Of a stretch of DNA of 64,000 bases, positions 1 to 13,200 are shown in pieces. The position numbers were made by a program, and so were the translations under genes. Within the stretch, counting starts at the first letter, position 1; each line of letters begins with the position of its first letter. Location of the stretch: positions 22,681,419-22,745,418 of the forward strand of contig NC_087070.1 of assembly GCF_963678635.1 (NCBI RefSeq). The letters are read 5' to 3'. The DNA is from Symsagittifera roscoffensis (Eukaryota > Xenacoelomorpha > Acoela > Convolutidae). The notes under the pieces were generated by a model. The model saw nothing but the letters and a program-made list of their open reading frames with translations. It was not told the origin of the DNA and ran no database searches.

Positions 1-2
1 CG

Positions 3-344
3 GACAAAGAAGAAGATACAACAACAGTCAGACGAAGCAGTCGACAAACAAAGAACCAGGGTCCAAAGAGATACGGCAGCCCGGTATCACACTCAATAAA
101 GTTGATTAGTTGTGACGACGATGTATCAGAGCTAAACTTGGCAGCACTTGAGGCCTACAGATTGAGACTGGCACAGTTGAACATCAATAACAAAGAAACA
201 ACATTGGAGAACAACACGTTTGACTTACTAGAGAGACATTTGTTCAAAAGGAAATTCGGAGCTACATCGTTGGATGAGTCGGGATCGTGGAACGCTGCAA
301 GAAACAAAGCGGAAGTGATGAAGAAAACAAGCAAGGAAAACTAA
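3..344 (+). CDS. 3' end of an LTR-retrotransposon polyprotein (partial)
   Basis: An open frame enters from the left edge and ends at TAA (342-344). The Arg/Ser-rich stretch RRSSRQTKNQGPKRYGS near its start is the kind of basic tail found after the integrase in Ty3/Gypsy and BEL polyproteins. The following ~80 residues are charged and show no domain I recognise. A purine run and a TGTGGTAC sequence follow about 90 bp downstream, as expected for a polypurine tract and LTR start. The rest of the element lies outside the window. It probably sits in an intron of the Na+/H+ exchanger gene that follows on the same strand. Retroelement origin is fairly likely; the superfamily is uncertain. Confidence 0.5.
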   Translation, partial: DKEEDTTTVRRSSRQTKNQGPKRYGSPVSHSIKLISCDDDVSELNLAALEAYRLRLAQLNINNKETTLENNTFDLLERHLFKRKFGATSLDESGSWNAARNKAEVMKKTSKEN

Positions 345-430
345 GCTAAAATGAAAACAATTTAGTAAACTGAGATTTATATATTATTTATAAAATTTTA
401 TACAGTATTATATAAAATTTTGTTGTACTC

Positions 431-640
431 AAGGGAATGTGGTACCGTGTAGTACTGTTGCCACAGTAACCTTGGATAAAGTGTTATTAATATTCTGTTA
501 TGTATTGTTAGTATTATTCAAGGCCATCCATGCAGGCCAAACGTAACAGTCATTTGGACAGTTGCGATCATAGAAGACACATGAACGTGATCTCTAACAA
601 AACTAAGCAATTCAACAAGACAGAATTAAAGGTTTTAAAA
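431..640 (+). repeat. Candidate LTR start of the preceding retroelement
   Basis: AAGGGAA at 431-437 looks like a short polypurine tract and is followed by TGTGGTACCGTG from 438. The Ty3 LTRs elsewhere in this window begin with the related TGTGGTACGGC after a similar purine tract. I cannot find the right end, so the end coordinate is approximate. Confidence 0.35.
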
Positions 641-699
641 TATTCTCTTTTGCTCTTACTTACCCGTAGCATAGCAATATCACATGCATAGAAGCGGGT

Positions 700-905
700 C
701 TAAGCTTTTCTTATGAGGGGAAAAAAGGTTTTCAAAATTTCCAAAGGCGCTTTTGGACAAAATTTGGGATGGGTCAGTCAAAAAAGGAGGTGGCAAAATA
801 TTACCAAAGAGAACCTTTAGGTGGCACCTTTCTCCTCATGGGAACTTTTATCGTCAGGGGTCGAATCCCTGAGAAGAAGGGCGTCCAACCCTCCAAAATA
901 ACTAA
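700..905. repeat. Degenerate hAT-like MITE fragment
   Basis: The segment contains AAAGGCGC, GGGGTCGAATCCCTGAG and GGGCGTCC in the same order as the better copies at 6872-7305 and (inverted) 2932-3236. The termini have decayed and I see no target-site duplication. Confidence 0.35.
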
Positions 906-1031
906 ACAGAAAAATCCGCTGCTGGTTACGCAATCCGTCTGAATTTTGTACTAGGGGGAGAATAGTTTGGAAGGGGGTAGTTACAAAAGATCCAATAAAA
1001 AGAGCCATGATATTTTCTGTTTTCTGTTTAG

Positions 1032-1222
1032 AGGATATTCGGCTGAGTGGACGCGAGAGTGTGGCAGAGAGTGACTATGAAGTGCATGTGATTCTGTGCA
1101 GATGGTCACTGTCAGTCATCCTGGCCATAATTAGTGGCCTCCTCTGTGGCCACCTGTCTTATCTCTACACTAACCTGTACAAGATGACATACCATAACGT
1201 GCCCATTGTTGAACCACTCATG
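1032..1222 (+). CDS. NHE exon: helix ending IVEPLM
   Basis: A TTTAG acceptor precedes 1032 and a consensus donor GTAAGT starts at 1223. The exon ends in phase 0. It encodes a hydrophobic helix (CRWSLSVILAIISGLLCG) and the IVEPLM run that corresponds to the conserved V.EPL.VF segment of NHE proteins. An alternative acceptor two bases downstream (start 1034) would also work. Confidence 0.7.
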
Positions 1223-4200
1223 GTAAGTATGGACTTCATCTCTGTCTGAAACGGACTGAACTAATACTAAGCCTGTATAATATCAAATAAACGGTGGCTA
1301 ACATCGGGAATGATATTTAAATCTTATGAAAACTAAGAAAGTTGTAATTGGCTTTGTTTGAGCTAGCTAGATGCAACGTGGTTTACAAGTAGCAAGTTAA
1401 CTGAATAATGGAATAAGTAGTCTCTTTGATTATAACCTCATTAAAGGCGTTTATTTATGCTTGGTGTGTTTTATTATTCAGTCAACTTTCGAATTCTAAA
1501 CTAAGCATTTTGACGGTTTTTTTTACCATGTGGATCTGAGAGATATCGTTAACGTACGCTGAAAACTATTTTACCTGTGATCGTTTTTGATGACTATGAA
1601 AAAATGGCTATGTTTTTGATAACAAGAGAAAGAGTTTGGAGTGATGCCAACTATTTGGCTATACAGTGCTGATTTAAATTAAACGGATAAAACGAGCTAA
1701 ACTTGAAACTTAAAACGCGTTTTTCTCAAATTGGGTCGAGTTTAGGTGAAAACTTATGGAGACAAAACTTGCCTAAAAATTTAGCAGAATTAATATGATG
1801 TAGTTTGTCTTGCGAAATTCAGGTCAAAAATGGGTCATTTCGACTTTTCTTAGTTAATCAAAAATTACGCCAAAAATACCCAGTCGATCACAGAGATATT
1901 TATATCAAAGTGAGTCCCTTACGTAGTCCAACAAACTTTAAGAAGGGTAAATTCTCCAAAAAAAGTTTGTAAACCTTTCAAAAAATGTTTTTAAGTAAAA
2001 AGTTGGTATTTCAGTAAAAACGACCTTTTTTGTCTATCAAATAAAACTAAATTAACTTATACAATGTTTTGGAGAATATAGCCTTCTTAAAGTTTGTTGG
2101 ACTACGTAAGGGGCTCACTTTGAGATCGACTGGGTATTTTTGGCGTAATTTTTGATTAACTAAGAAAAGCCAAAATGACCCATTTTTGGGGTAACATTTT
2201 TGGCCTGAATTTCGCAAACAAATTACATCATAATAATTCTGCTTAAATTTTAGGCAAGTTTTGTCTTCATAAGTTTCCACCTAAACTTAACCCAATTTGA
2301 GAGAAGGGCGTTTTAAATTTCAAGTTCAATGCGTTTTGTCCGGTTAATTTAAATCAGCACTGTATTTGCTGATCTGAGCATTTCATCGGCCAAAAATGGT
2401 GCTTTGTAAATTAATTAGTTTTTTGGCGCTGTTGTTATGTGCTAAAATTAGTGAAAAATGGTGTCGGACAACAAAATGAGCAGTTTTGGGTTATTTAACT
2501 AGCTCAGATTTGTTGACCTAAAAAGATGTCTGTCATCATTTTGGCATTAACTATAAATTACTAATCCATTATTCTTTGCATGTTCATCAGGTGTTCTGTC
2601 TCTTCTACTTCTCATACATCGTGGCCCAGATGTTTGGATTTGGAGGCCCTCTTGCGGCTACCACCTGTGCGCTTTACATGTCTGTCTACACCGAACCCAG
2701 GAAAGAAGTTTCAGTTTTTTGGGAGCTCAAAACTTGTAATCTGAAAAATATATAAAGGCGAATTAACTGCTAACAATTTGGTCCAGTTTTCAGGGGCTGA
2801 TTTAGGCTTTTTTTTATTCGAAAACGACTAAAAAGAGTTTCAAGCTGTCCCAAAACAATTAAGAAGCCCCATTTTGAAAAAACCTGACTGCTGCAAGCAA
2901 ATTTTTTGGCAGAAATTCCCTTACACTCAACCAAGGGCGGATTTAGGGGGGAGGGCGGGGGGGCGGACGCCCCTTTCTCAGGGATTCGACCCCCTGCCGA
3001 CCCAAAGGGTCCCCCCTTTGGTACTTTTTCAGAAATCCAGTTTTGGCCGACCGACCCTAAAATTTTTTTAAAGGCGCCTTCGGCGCTGAAAATTTTGCCA
3101 AAATAGGGGCAAAACAGTGCTTTGGGAGAGCTGGAAAAATCAATTTGTTCGACCTAAAAAAAAAAAAGATCGTCAAAATTCTCGAATTTTTTTTTGAAAA
3201 TCCCCCCCCCTCGAGAAAATCCTAGATCCGCCCCTGCACTCAACTAAGAAAATTTTTTGAATTGATCGGCAAAAGTAATCTGCCGTAAAATGGTTCAAAT
3301 GAATTAAAGGGTAAAGTTTCGATGTCGTTTGGTAAAGGTATCGAACCCCCCTCTAGTGGAGGCTGTGTAAAACATACCTATATTATAATTTGATGTAACT
3401 AGTTACTAATGTCAAGGTCATCGCTGTAGTTAGCGTAACATTCACGTATCGCCAGAGGCGACGATGTTTGTATGAATTCAAGTTGTTTCTCTTAGATTTT
3501 GACATTTCGTTGCGTTGCTATGTGACCACAAAATTACTTACACACCCCTCTTCCTTAGTCCTTCTATACTTTTTTGTAGTAATTTTGAGCAAAAAGAAAC
3601 CGTGTTTGATCCAGAAATATTTAATTTTTCTTGTTTCTACTCAAAACCATGCATTTTTAGTCTGCGACTTGTTTGTTTACAGGACTTCGAAGAGAAGTCG
3701 GCACGTGATTAGGGGCTGTCTCCGCATTCTGGTCTCTATCTCCGAGTGGTTCGCTTGTCTGTCTTTAGTGCAACACATCTGCTACCACCAGACACACCTG
3801 TCAGAGATACTATTCGACAGCATCGGGTAACTAAACCACACCACCTCACAGATGGAAAATCAACAAATGAGAGAATCGTTCGAGATGTAATCGATTTTGT
3901 AGACCATGGCAAAAAGGATTTTGGTCTTTTTTGAAGTTTGATAGAGCTCGGAGAGTCAAATTTTACAAGCCAAACTTTAAGTTCCTGTTTTTAAAGTGTC
4001 AATGAAAGATTTTTCGGGTCTTGTGGTTTTTGTTTTTTTTTTCTGGAAAAAAGTCTTATATTTTAATCGCCCCCGATTTTTTTTTCCGCGGTTGATATTT
4101 TTTAAATTTTTTTTTTCCAGTTCAATTCGAATTCATTTGGTAAAACGAAATAAAATTTCGTTGATTTACTACAAAGCTGCAAATGACGCAAAAGCAGTGA

Positions 4201-7200
4201 TAGATTATCTGTTTAAAAAATAAATTTTAGTTTTATAAAGTACCAGCGGAGCAAAAAACTTAATGGTCAAGTTTTCTTAAATGGGTTAACGTTTTAGCTC
4301 AAAAAAATTTGTTGTATTTTGACATTTTCTATCGCGATATTGATACTTTTTGAAACTCACAAGTTAAAAACGTCGAAAATATTTTGATTTGTATAAGTTC
4401 GTTGACGTTTTTCCGACTGCCTTGTTGATTGTATTTTAATTTGGTTTTTCAGTGTTAATTTTTTCATGCACATTCTAAATTTATCTTAAGTTTGAGAGGC
4501 GGAGGGCTAATCACTTCATAAAACCACTCTTCTGTTTTTGATTTTGTAGGAACTGGAGTTTTGCCGTGTCAGTGTTCATGTTTTCATTCGCCACCAGAAG
4601 TGTGCTCACCTACTCCATATGCAGTTGCTTCAATCTGTGGTATGGGGAGATGACACTTCCGACTACACACCCATCCCTCTACGCCAATCAAACCAGCCAG
4701 CCAATCAGTCACGCTCTTTTCCATTTCGCTCTCTGCACCTGATATTTTAAATAGTTACCTAATCAATGATGCTTTTTTGAGATTCAATGCACGAAGTGAA
4801 GTCTCCTATTTAGGTCGTGATGATTTTTTTGTTCTAATTTTTCAAAGTCTTAAAGTTTGTTCACGCTTAAACTGAATTTCCTGGTTTGACAGAAAACGGT
4901 TGGTGATCAAAAAAATGGTTTGAAACAAAAAAAATTTATGCCCTATTGAAGATATCGACTCCTTGAAATCAAATTTAAAAAAATATTTGACGTCCGATCA
5001 TTTTTAGCCATGCTTTTACTAATTTATGCGTACTTTGAAGATTTTATTCGAATTGCTGAAAGCGTAACGCAAATTATTTATACCTGGCAAAGTATCCCGC
5101 ACAACAAAATTGTTCCAAAAATGAATTGAGACAAGTTCTTTGGTCGAAATAATTTCGTATGACCTAAATTTGTACACTAGATCTTTGATAATGTTCAAAA
5201 TTTATAGTTTTTCAATATCTTATTTTCAGAAAAATCTTTCAATATGAGTTAAGGGGCAGTTGGAACATTCAGGGCTTTGCCCTGATATACGAGCCGTCTT
5301 ATTGTTCCGACTTTTGTAACAAAAATAACAGTACATTTGTGCTCGGGATAGTTTTTTTTTTCTTCAGACACTTTTCGACTTTTTAACTAGCCATTTTTGA
5401 CGGATTTTTATTTAACTATTCAAAAAATATTGTGAAGATTTGTAAAGATATTTCAGCTGTGATTGTTTTTTGTAAAGTTATAGGGGTTTAACGGTTGCCA
5501 TTTTGGCCAATTTGGGACAATTAACGCGCGATAAATTTCGTCTATTAACCCGTAAGCGGAGATTTAATCAGTCTTAGAAATTGTTCCAAATTGGTAGGAG
5601 GAAAGTTATTTTCCATAATTGATTTGTTACTAGGAGCGAAATTTATCGCTTTGTACTTTATCTGGCGTGTGGGGGATGATTTTCTCCAAAAATCTTAAAT
5701 TTTTACTTTTTTAAATTTTATTTCTATTAAATTTAATTTTTTCATGTTATAACTGCTCCATAGACCTTAAAAGGCAGTAGGAACATTCAGGGTTTCGCCC
5801 TGTTACGAGCAATCTTGTTTCTTTTCAAGTTAAGTTCAATTCTTTTTGTTTGAAGGAAGGCAAACTCCACTCGAACAGCAAAAGCGTAGAGATCACAAAA
5901 AACGTGATCGAATTCTAGTTTTGAAAGTGGTTTTCATTTTTCAGATGTCCCAGCGGAACAAAAAAATTATCTTTTGATCCAAATTTCTCAAATTGGAATA
6001 ATTTCATCAAAAAAATGTCAATCATAAGTTACTCTTGATTTTCAAAGAGCTTTAAGTCCAAAATTTTTCTTCTAATTTCGTCCGAATTCAAAAGTCGAAG
6101 TTTCTTTTTCAAAAAATAATTCAATTTTTTTTTCTGTTTTCCTTCGCGCCTTGTTTTATTCTAATTATCTGTTAACAATTTTGCATTTTTTCTATCTCAG
6201 TCAACAGCAAAAAAACCGTTATGATAACCTAATTTTTTCTCGGATAAGCATTACAAACCGCTATCTAATTTTTTGCTTCCAATATAACTATAAGGCTAAC
6301 TCGCGATTTACAAAACGTGTTCAGAATGGTTTGTTAACGGTGCCAGTTTTGTCGCTTTTAAACGAATAAGTTAGCAATATTTTTCAATTTATGAAAGAAA
6401 AGTCAGTAAATGGAAAAAAGCCAATTTTCAGCAGACACACCTAGTCATCATCATCATCAGCAACATCATCAGAATCATCATCAGCATCATCGCCATCTAC
6501 ATCATAATCATCATCATCATCAACCAACGTCAGCTCAAAATGGGGGCAACCAAAATAATAACCTGCTCGTGAACCACAACAACAACCATGATGGCATCTA
6601 CAATAGAACAAAAAGTGGCTTCAACGAGAAGGCAAGCTCGGAACTTAGCGGGATAAGTCGAAAAGTAAGATATTAGCAACTAGGATCTATATTCATCTCT
6701 ATTATAGAAAACTAACATTTTTCTCTATAGTATGAAGATTTTGAAACTAATTATTATCGCTATATTATCAAAGGGGGACCCTTCATGATATGCCAAGAAA
6801 TTTTCAAGTTTTCTGTTGATGCGTAGAATAGGATGCGAACATTCCTCTTCAGAAATCCTTTCAAACTGAATCAGGCGCGGATCTAGGAGTTTCTCGAGGG
6901 GTGGATTTTCAAAAAAAAAATGAAAATTTGGTCGACTTTTTTAGGCCGACCGAATTGATTTTCCGAGCCCAAATCACTATATAATCGCCCAAATCACTGT
7001 ATAACTAAAAAGACCCTATTTTGAGAAAATTTTCTGCGCCGCAGACAAATTTGTGGAAAAAGGCCAAAAAGGCGTTTTTATGCACTTTTTGGAAAATTTC
7101 TACCAAAAAATTGCGTTTTTTCGGCGTGCGCTCCCCCCTCAAAATTAGTATAGATTGGCGCCAAAGGCGCCTTTAGAAAAGTTTTAAGGCCAGTCAGCCA

Positions 7201-10200
7201 AAATTGGATATCTCAAAATAGTACAAAGGGGGACCCTTTGAGTCGGCAGGGGGTCGAATCCCTGAGGGGGGGGGGCGTCCGCCCCCCTCCCTAATTCTGC
7301 TACTGAACTGAATTGAAACAAAGATTGATGGCATCCCTGTAAAACCTTGAATGTTTTGACTGTCCTTTAAAATATCTGAATCTTACTGTTAAAATAATAA
7401 GACTGCTCGTATGAGGGCAAAGCCCTGAATGTTCCGACTGTCCATAAACTGGTCTCGATAAGTTTTTGGTTTATGGAATATTGACAAAAATTGATATTTA
7501 AGCTGACTATTAAGGATCGTGTATGGACTTAATAAGACCTATTAGCCAAGCCAGCCTCCATTGAACTTGGATTGATGTTGTGGTGCAGGATGATTCGCCA
7601 CGCGTGAAAAACGCGCGTTAAGCTTCAGCATCAAAATACTCCAGCGCTCTTACAGTCACGTAAGTCTAATACTTAGCGTTTCGCAGCAATCTCTATGTCA
7701 GGATAGTTCAATGGCTAGCGCGCCCTTGCGGGTACCTTACGAAGATCCTTTGATCGATCCCCCGAGGGAAATCTTTTTGAGAACTATTCTGAATAAAAAA
7801 CCACCCCGAGCACATATTCTCCTTTCTATTAGCCGGAATATTAAGCTTTCTAAAATTTCAGCTGTTTTTGGGTGTTTTTGCGAGCATAATCACAAAATGA
7901 TTTGTTTTTCATTTAGTAACGGGTCATTTGGACTAAATTATATGTCTCAACTTATATTATATTAGTTTCTGAGCCGTCCCTGTAAGCCACTAACCCTACA
8001 CATTAAAAGAAAACGCAAATAAAAGAATTATTGATAAAAATTTGGCCTTTATGATATATCCGATGCTTATCATATTGGCCAAATGCTTATTTGTGGTAGT
8101 TGATTATGCGTGGAAAACAAAACGTTGAAAAAAAAGTAAAATACACTCGAATACAAAGTTTCTCCCCATTTTCAATGGTCGGAACAACAATTCATTCGAA
8201 ATCGATTATACTTAAGTATAAAGGATTGTATTCTCACTAGTTTTAGCAAAATTTCAGCAAAACTTGCAGTAACTTCTGCTTTAATAACGACCATTGGCGA
8301 AATTCAAAATCTCGTTACTAAGCAGCAAAATTAAACAAAAACTTTTTGTTTAACTTGGCTTAAGACATCAATTCATTCAGATGTTATAAAATCCACATTA
8401 CTGTGGAAACAAAACGTGAACCACAGTACAATCACGTTTTTTTTAGAAAAATTTATAGCCTTGTCTTAGCAAAAAAGAGACGAAAATACTTGCTGATGCT
8501 TGGAAGCATTGATGCTTTCAAAATAGGATGAAAACATTCGTCAAATAAAAAATAATAAGTGTTTCAAATCACATGTTAGAAGACTCTTTGTTTTTGCACT
8601 TGACTTTGTTTTGAAAAAGTGTTACTATCTTAAGCAAAAGGTTAGTAAAACAGGACCGCAAAAGCAAGCACGTCAATTTCTATTTTCCTATATTTTCAGT
8701 ACGACCACACTGGAGTTTCATTGATGAATATGACTATAAATGAAAAATGTTGTCTAAATCACTGTCAATTTATTCCAATAAAGTTGCAAATTTTCACCAT
8801 GACGCACATTTTTCTTTATTCAATTTTTTTCTGCAAGTATTTATTCTATTAAAAACCAAAATCATAGTTATTACCAAGGATAGCCGGTTACTGTGCAAGT
8901 TGCACAGACTGTTCCGACCACAGTCTTAAAAATACAAAAGTGTTTACTCAAATTGGTGTCGTTTTTTTCTGCATGTTGTGATAAAAAAATCTGAACGAAA
9001 CAATAGAACGTAGGCATATTTGAGAGTCATAGTAAAACAGGTCAACTGGAAATTAGTTTTTGAAAAAAAATGACTAGAAAAACGAAAAAAAAATTGAAAC
9101 TTTTTTGCGGACATTTTTTGAATTTTCAGGTTTTTGATTCCCAAAAAAGGCTAAAAATTCCAAAAACTAACTTTACTTGAGAAAAACTAATTTTTCATGG
9201 CCTAAATTAAGCTTAAGTAAGCTATTGTGGCTCAAAATTGACCAAAAATCAAAAATTTCAAACCGGTTTTTCTCGACACTGTGAAATTTTTTTGAAGTTT
9301 TTAATGTTGTTCGAATGGCGACCGAAAGGGCTTTAATATGATATATCACTCCAACCTGTACGATGCTTATTTGTACAATAAAATACACTCGAATACAAAG
9401 TTTCTCCTCATTTTCAATTGTCGGAACAACAATTCATTCGAAATCGATTATAATTAAGTCTAATGGATTGTAGTCTCAATATTTTTTGCAAAACTTCATC
9501 AAAGCTTGCATTAACTTCTGCATTACTAACGACTATTTTACTCTTAAAGCCTCTTCTCCGTTTACATTCTTCTCCCCTCCCTTCCCAACCAACCAAGCTT
9601 GCCAACGAACACGTTTACTATCCTTTCTCCCAGTTTACAGCCCCGTAAACTTGGAACGTAAATGTGTGCGGGGTAAAAAATAAAATCGTGAGCGGGTTCC
9701 ATCCGCAAAAAAGACAAAAAAATCACAAAGCATTGGGGAGCCAAAATAAAGAACAGCGAAAGCTGAAAAACTTAACATTTTGTATTGGTGAAAAAAGTGA
9801 TGAGAAAAAATTGAAAAATAGCAAGTTTTGTTTGTTTTTTTTTTCAGGAAAAATGTCTTAAAATGCTCCTTTAACTACAGATGTACATTCTTACATTTTC
9901 ATAATTTTATGAATGCCATTAGGTATATACGCAGTTTTTGATCTCAATTTAATTTCATCTGCTCAAAGTTCAATGGTTTGCGCTCCTCTCCAAAAACGAA
10001 CGTGGAAATGGCGCAAAAAAAAACGTACACGAATTCTAGTTTCAAAAGTAGAATTTGATTTTAGGGATTCCAAGCGGAAAACAACTTAATCAGTTGATCC
10101 AAATTCTCGAATTGAGGTAATTTTATTAAAATTTCAATCATAATTTCTTCATGAAATTCAAAAAAAGGATGAAGTCAAAAAGGTTGTACTATTGAAAAAC

Positions 10201-13200
10201 GAAAATTGAAGATTTTTCCTAAAAACAAGTCGTATTCTTTCTGTTTCCTTGCGTTCATTGAATTTTTTTGAAATGTTTTTAGGAACGTTTTTTCTTCAAA
10301 TTAGTGTTGTTTCCAGTGCGCGGTGTGATTAGAGAACAATACCAACGCGTAGGAATTATGTTAACTAGGCATAATCGACAACAGAAAAAGATTGTTTCAA
10401 TAAAAGAATCGTTTCAAAAAAAAGCTTGTTGAACAAAAAAAACGTAAAAAAAATTCTACTACCTGATTTTGGGTGGAAAATAAAACAGATAAAAAAATAA
10501 AACACGCCCGAATACAAAATTCCTCTTCATTTCCAATGGTCGGAACAACAAAATTGCTTGCATCAGGAAGAATCGCTGTGTTCTATGAATATTTTATATT
10601 AAATACTGCGCGCATAAAAATATAAATCAAACCTAAAATATGTCCCCGCGTGCATTATGATGTTCTTAATTATAGTCAATTAATCATTTCGTTTTAATCA
10701 TTTTGCATTATGATGTTCTTAATTATAGTCAATTAATCATTTCGTAGGCAATCATTATTTGGAGCATGCTTGTGGGGAACTGTATTGAAAAAATAGAGAT
10801 TTTTTTCCCCTACAGCTGCGCTAGCTCTGATATCTTTTTTGACTAGCCATTACGCGGCCAAACTGTGCATTTTGTGCCTTGTAAGCGGATTCCGCAACAA
10901 GGACGCTCCCTTTGTTCTTCTTTTGTTCTTTTATTTTCTTTTATCGTTTCGACAAAACTTCAACATGCAGCTACAAAATTGTGCTCCTATCCAGTGCACA
11001 GTTTGGCCTCGTAATGGCTTTTTTTGTTTTTTGAGTTACTCTCACCGCTTTCTTTCTGAAATAAATTTCGTTTCTGTTAAAATCATTTTAGAATCAGCAA
11101 CATATTTGTTCTCCTGAAAAAAAAGACGAAATGTTTGTGCTCATTGTAATTTTTTGCTCGTGTTTTTGAAGAAAAGATCGGAATATTATGCGTGCGGTGA
11201 GAAAATGTTGTACCGTTTTTTTTTGTAAAATTATGGCATTTCTGAATGTGGGACTAGCTTAATAAAATTTGGATGCCTACCCGCAGCGGAGTTTCATGGA
11301 TAATAATCCATTATATTGAATTTTTGTGGTCTGTCTCAATAAATTTTGATAATAATCGATTAGAATCGATTAAAAATGGATTACAAGCCAGTATTTATTT
11401 ACATCAATATAATCCATTCTAAGCGATTATAAAAGATTATAATCCATTAAAAAGGGATGATCTTTCGTATATTTTTTTATGTCAATATAATCGCTTATAA
11501 TCGGTTATAATCAATTATAATGGATTTTTTCGAGAGGTTAGTCATGAAATTTACAAGTTTTTTCAAAGTTATCGCATTTCCTGTTTAGTGCTGTTGCTTT
11601 ATTAGGTTTCATAAAATGTTACATTTCACTTTTCAATTTTTATAGTTTTTGTCTTATATACCCCGTTTACCCCTCTCCCTGTTAACCCCCCCCCCCCCCC
11701 GTTTTCCTCCTTGTTTACAACCCCCCTTAACCCCCCCCCCCCTGTTTTACTCCCAGTTTACACCCCCCCCCCCCCCGTTTACAACCTCCCTGCCACTTAA
11801 CCATAACCGCCATTCCCTCCCTTTATGGGGGGTTATTTATTGGTAGTTGGTAGACTTTGGGTAGGGGGTTTATGATATTAACCCCCCATCTTAATTTTAC
11901 TCCCCCCCCCGCGTTTACTGAACGTGGTAGGGGGGGGTAACAAATATGAGCGGTAGGGTAACCTGAACAACTGAGTATACTCCCTCACCCGTCGCCGTTG
12001 AAAATGGTAAGCAAACTGCGCGGGAGGGGCTGTAACTTGAGGGGAGGGTGTTTAGCAAACATGGGGGTGGGCGTAGGGATAAGCGTATGGGAGTGGGGGT
12101 AGGGGGTTTGGGCAAACGCGGATGGGGGGCAAAGTGGGGAGGGGGTTAACTCGATTAGGTTTAGATTGCGAGAAGGCCGTGAGTAACGCAGAAATGTTGC
12201 AAGTTTTGCAAATGATTTTGCAAAAAAAAATGTATAGATTACAATCCGTTATAATCAATTATAATGGAGTTTAAATGGATTATAATCTATTATAATGGAC
12301 TATAATCCATTATAATGGATTTTATTGGATTGTAATTTTACGAAAATAGTCGATTATATGACAATTTAATCGATTTCGTGGTATAAATTTGCCACAATAA
12401 TGGATTATAATGACAACATTTTAGACAACATTTTTCGATTATAATCGATTATTATCCATGGAACTCCGGTGCGGGTAATTCTCTCTGCCTAAGTTTTATA
12501 AAGCGTGTTCAAGCGCTAAGGTTAGTTTAAGTGGACTTGAAAATAATCCAAGCTTAAATGAGGCAAGCTAAGTTTTCCAAACAATGCATTACTTGATTAA
12601 AAAAAAATAACTTTGATCTTGTAACTGTGTATCGCAAAAACATATGCTGAAAAAATTGAATATCAATATTTAAGGGTATCAAAAATTATTTCTGATACTT
12701 TTCCTGGCAATCTAACTAATTAACGCTTTGTCCTGATACGAGCAGTTATTCGACAAAATTTCATCAAAGTTAGAACAAAAAAATTCCACGGACATTCAAG
12801 GCCACGCCCCGATGATTGCAAATTTGTTTTATAACACAAATTTCTGCTGTTGTTGTTGTTGTTGTTGTTGTTTGTGGTTATGCCGAAAGGAGCTCATAAA
12901 GGCTTCTCTTCGCCAGCATCGTAGTTCCGTATGGATCTGGAGATAGGATGGCTAGTCCCACGTTAGTTGTGCCAAAAATTTCACAACTGCGAGGTTCTGC
13001 CAGGTCTCCGACCTGTCCGGAACTTCTTCCACTGATGAGGAGGTTTCATTGGAATCTTGTTCGCCTCGTAAAGGCACTCCTCTCGAACTGTGGTAGTTAT
13101 TGGTTAGTATTTTTTCTTTTTTCTTGGGTTTTTTTGCTTAGTTTCTGTTCGAGAAGTCAGAAGTCAGCTGTTCCCCCAGTTGTGAAAACGTTTTCGAACC

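Noticed and set aside
2047-2280. 77-codon minus-strand frame
   Set aside because: It lies inside the palindromic MITE arm and has no family resemblance.
7690-7760. Functional tRNA gene
   Set aside because: A- and B-box-like words are present, but the arms do not pair into a cloverleaf.
11649-12258. Pro-rich frames in the C-run region
   Set aside because: Runs of C encode Pro in any frame; they lie inside the foldback element.
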